64,000 bases of DNA from Pollutimonas harenae (lineage in GTDB: Bacteria > Pseudomonadota > Gammaproteobacteria > Burkholderiales > Burkholderiaceae_B), in NCBI RefSeq assembly GCF_004153685.1, contig NZ_SDQD01000001.1, forward strand, positions 806,001-870,000, read 5' to 3'. Made by a program: the position numbers and the translations under genes. Every line of letters begins with the position of its first letter. The first letter of the stretch is position 1. The notes under the pieces are model-generated. The model had not been told where the DNA came from. It saw nothing but the letters and a program-made list of their open reading frames with translations, and did no database searches. Positions 63,029-64,000 of this stretch are shown piece by piece.

Positions 63029-64000
63029 TTATTGTGTGGCGTGTTCGTTTTGGGGTTGTGTGTCGACAGGCTTGAAGGCGACTTCTTGCTCACGCAGTTT
63101 CTTGCGGTGAATCTTGCCTGCGGGTGTTTTGGGAAGTTCGGTGGGAAAGGCGACGTGCCTGGGGTATTCGTGCTGACTGAGCTGGGCGCGCACGAAGTCC
63201 TGGATTTCACTGGTGAAAGTATCGTCGCCCGGCCGTGTGCTGATCACGAAGGCTTTGACGACCTGTCCGCGCAGGGCATCGGGTACCCCAATGACAGCAG
63301 CTTCTCGGATATCGGGGTGCTTGAGCAAGGTATCTTCGATTTCGACCGCGCTCATGGTCCAGCCGGCCGAAATAATGACGTCGTCGGCGCGTCCGGCATG
63401 GTAGAAGTAGCCGTCTTCATCGATGCGGCCCAGATCTTTCGTGGCTACCCATTCATTGCGCCGCATCACTTTCATTTCGCCCACGACATTGGGAGGGCAA
63501 GGCCGGCCTTCGGCGTCTTGTACTTCGACGATGCCGCCTGGTATTGGCTTGCCCAGTGAGCCGTGCTTGACCGGAAAGTCGGATGCACCCGGATAGGACA
63601 CCAGGATGACACCTATTTCGGTGGTGCCGTACATACTGCAGATGGATGTCTTGAACAAGCCTTCAATAAAGCTTTCGGTAGAACTGTCTATTGGCTCGCC
63701 GGTAAATGACAGCTTGTTGAAGTAATACTCGTGCTGATTGATCTCGGGGCTGTTGCGCATCATCCGGTAGTGGGTGGCGGCGGCCGACATATTCGTGAAG
63801 CGGTGTGTGCTCAGGGCTTGCAGCAAACGGCTGGCATTGAATTTGCCCGCGTAGGCACCGATGCTCAGGCCCAGGGCCAGCGGCGCCAGCGTGCCATGCC
63901 ACAGTCCATGTCCCCAGGCGGGAGACGAGGGGCAGAAGAATTTGTCGCCGGGACGTAGGCCCGTACCGTACAGCGCCGCCACCATGAGTGTGACCAAAGC
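63029..64000 (-). CDS. AMP-forming acyl-CoA synthetase, N-terminus off window
   Basis: The C-terminal 323 residues of an ANL-family ligase; the gene starts beyond the right edge. It activates a carboxylic acid to its acyl-CoA with ATP. Visible motifs: SMYGTTEIGVILVSYPG (A5 region), the YFYHAGRADDVIISAGWTMSAVEIEDTLLKHPDI block (A7-A8) and the catalytic lysine region PKTPAGKIHRKKLR (A10). The FTGEPID segment and overall pattern resemble acetyl-/medium-chain acyl-CoA and benzoate-type ligases. First visible gene of the acyl-CoA cluster; its stop is 13 bases from the dehydratase start. Confidence 0.9.
   Translation of the reverse strand, partial: ALVTLMVAALYGTGLRPGDKFFCPSSPAWGHGLWHGTLAPLALGLSIGAYAGKFNASRLLQALSTHRFTNMSAAATHYRMMRNSPEINQHEYYFNKLSFTGEPIDSSTESFIEGLFKTSICSMYGTTEIGVILVSYPGASDFPVKHGSLGKPIPGGIVEVQDAEGRPCPPNVVGEMKVMRRNEWVATKDLGRIDEDGYFYHAGRADDVIISAGWTMSAVEIEDTLLKHPDIREAAVIGVPDALRGQVVKAFVISTRPGDDTFTSEIQDFVRAQLSQHEYPRHVAFPTELPKTPAGKIHRKKLREQEVAFKPVDTQPQNEHATQ

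Overview
The window looks like chromosomal DNA of a betaproteobacterium of the order Burkholderiales, most likely Alcaligenaceae (Bordetella/Achromobacter/Pusillimonas-like). The grounds are the smg-gluQ-topB neighbourhood, orphan Bug-type solute receptors, several TRAP transporters, the homodimeric E1 dehydrogenase with an Lrp regulator, and the overall moderately GC-rich, densely packed layout. I see no rRNA or tRNA gene, insertion sequence, integrase, prophage or CRISPR array. No gene-free gap exceeds 300 bases.

Layout. 1-2584 (minus): nitrate-type ABC importer (nrtA-nrtB-nrtD, the last cut by the window edge) behind a textbook sigma-54 promoter and an NtrC-like site. 2777-3943: dinB (DNA polymerase IV) with a perfect LexA box. 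4156-7517: L-cystine importer parts (tcyJ, tcyL), a MOSC protein and the exporter eamA. 7617-8807: an ArgD-type aminotransferase. 8900-23294: malate synthase G (glcB), a LysR regulator and a compact purine-degradation region: guaD, xdhABC, puuD (urate oxidase), hiuH, uraD, puuE (allantoinase), alc (allantoicase) and allA. Together these convert guanine to glyoxylate, which glcB condenses with acetyl-CoA to malate. 23488-24697: pterin dehydratase and an AEC transporter. 24797-28976: an AT-richer block (LysR regulator, Bug receptor, TauD-like dioxygenase, FAH-family hydrolase) that looks like an acquired catabolic module. 29251-31298: AMP nucleosidase and a nucleoside deoxyribosyltransferase-like protein.

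31453-43261: two TRAP transporters flank a SET-domain methyltransferase, an ilvB-type enzyme without a neighbouring small subunit, and a solitary AceE-like E1 divergent from an Lrp-family regulator. 43317-49993: topoisomerase III with a histone-H1-like Lys/Ala tail, a large membrane protein that appears to join DUF2157, DUF4401 and GDYXXLXY modules, gluQ and smg.

50171-64000 (all minus): a leucine/isovalerate operon (ivd-aceK-thiolase-mccB-mccA) in which the isocitrate dehydrogenase kinase/phosphatase gene aceK sits in the middle. It is preceded by a MerR-type palindromic promoter and interrupted by an attenuator-like hairpin before mccBA. Upstream of it lies an acyl-CoA catabolic cluster of unknown substrate: acyl-CoA synthetase (partial), MaoC-like dehydratase, CoA-transferase, Bug receptor, IclR regulator and thioesterase.

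Recurring themes are nitrogen scavenging (nitrate, purines), uptake of organic acids, and routing of acetyl-CoA and glyoxylate through GlcB and AceK. All functional names come from recognising family motifs by eye; no database search was run.
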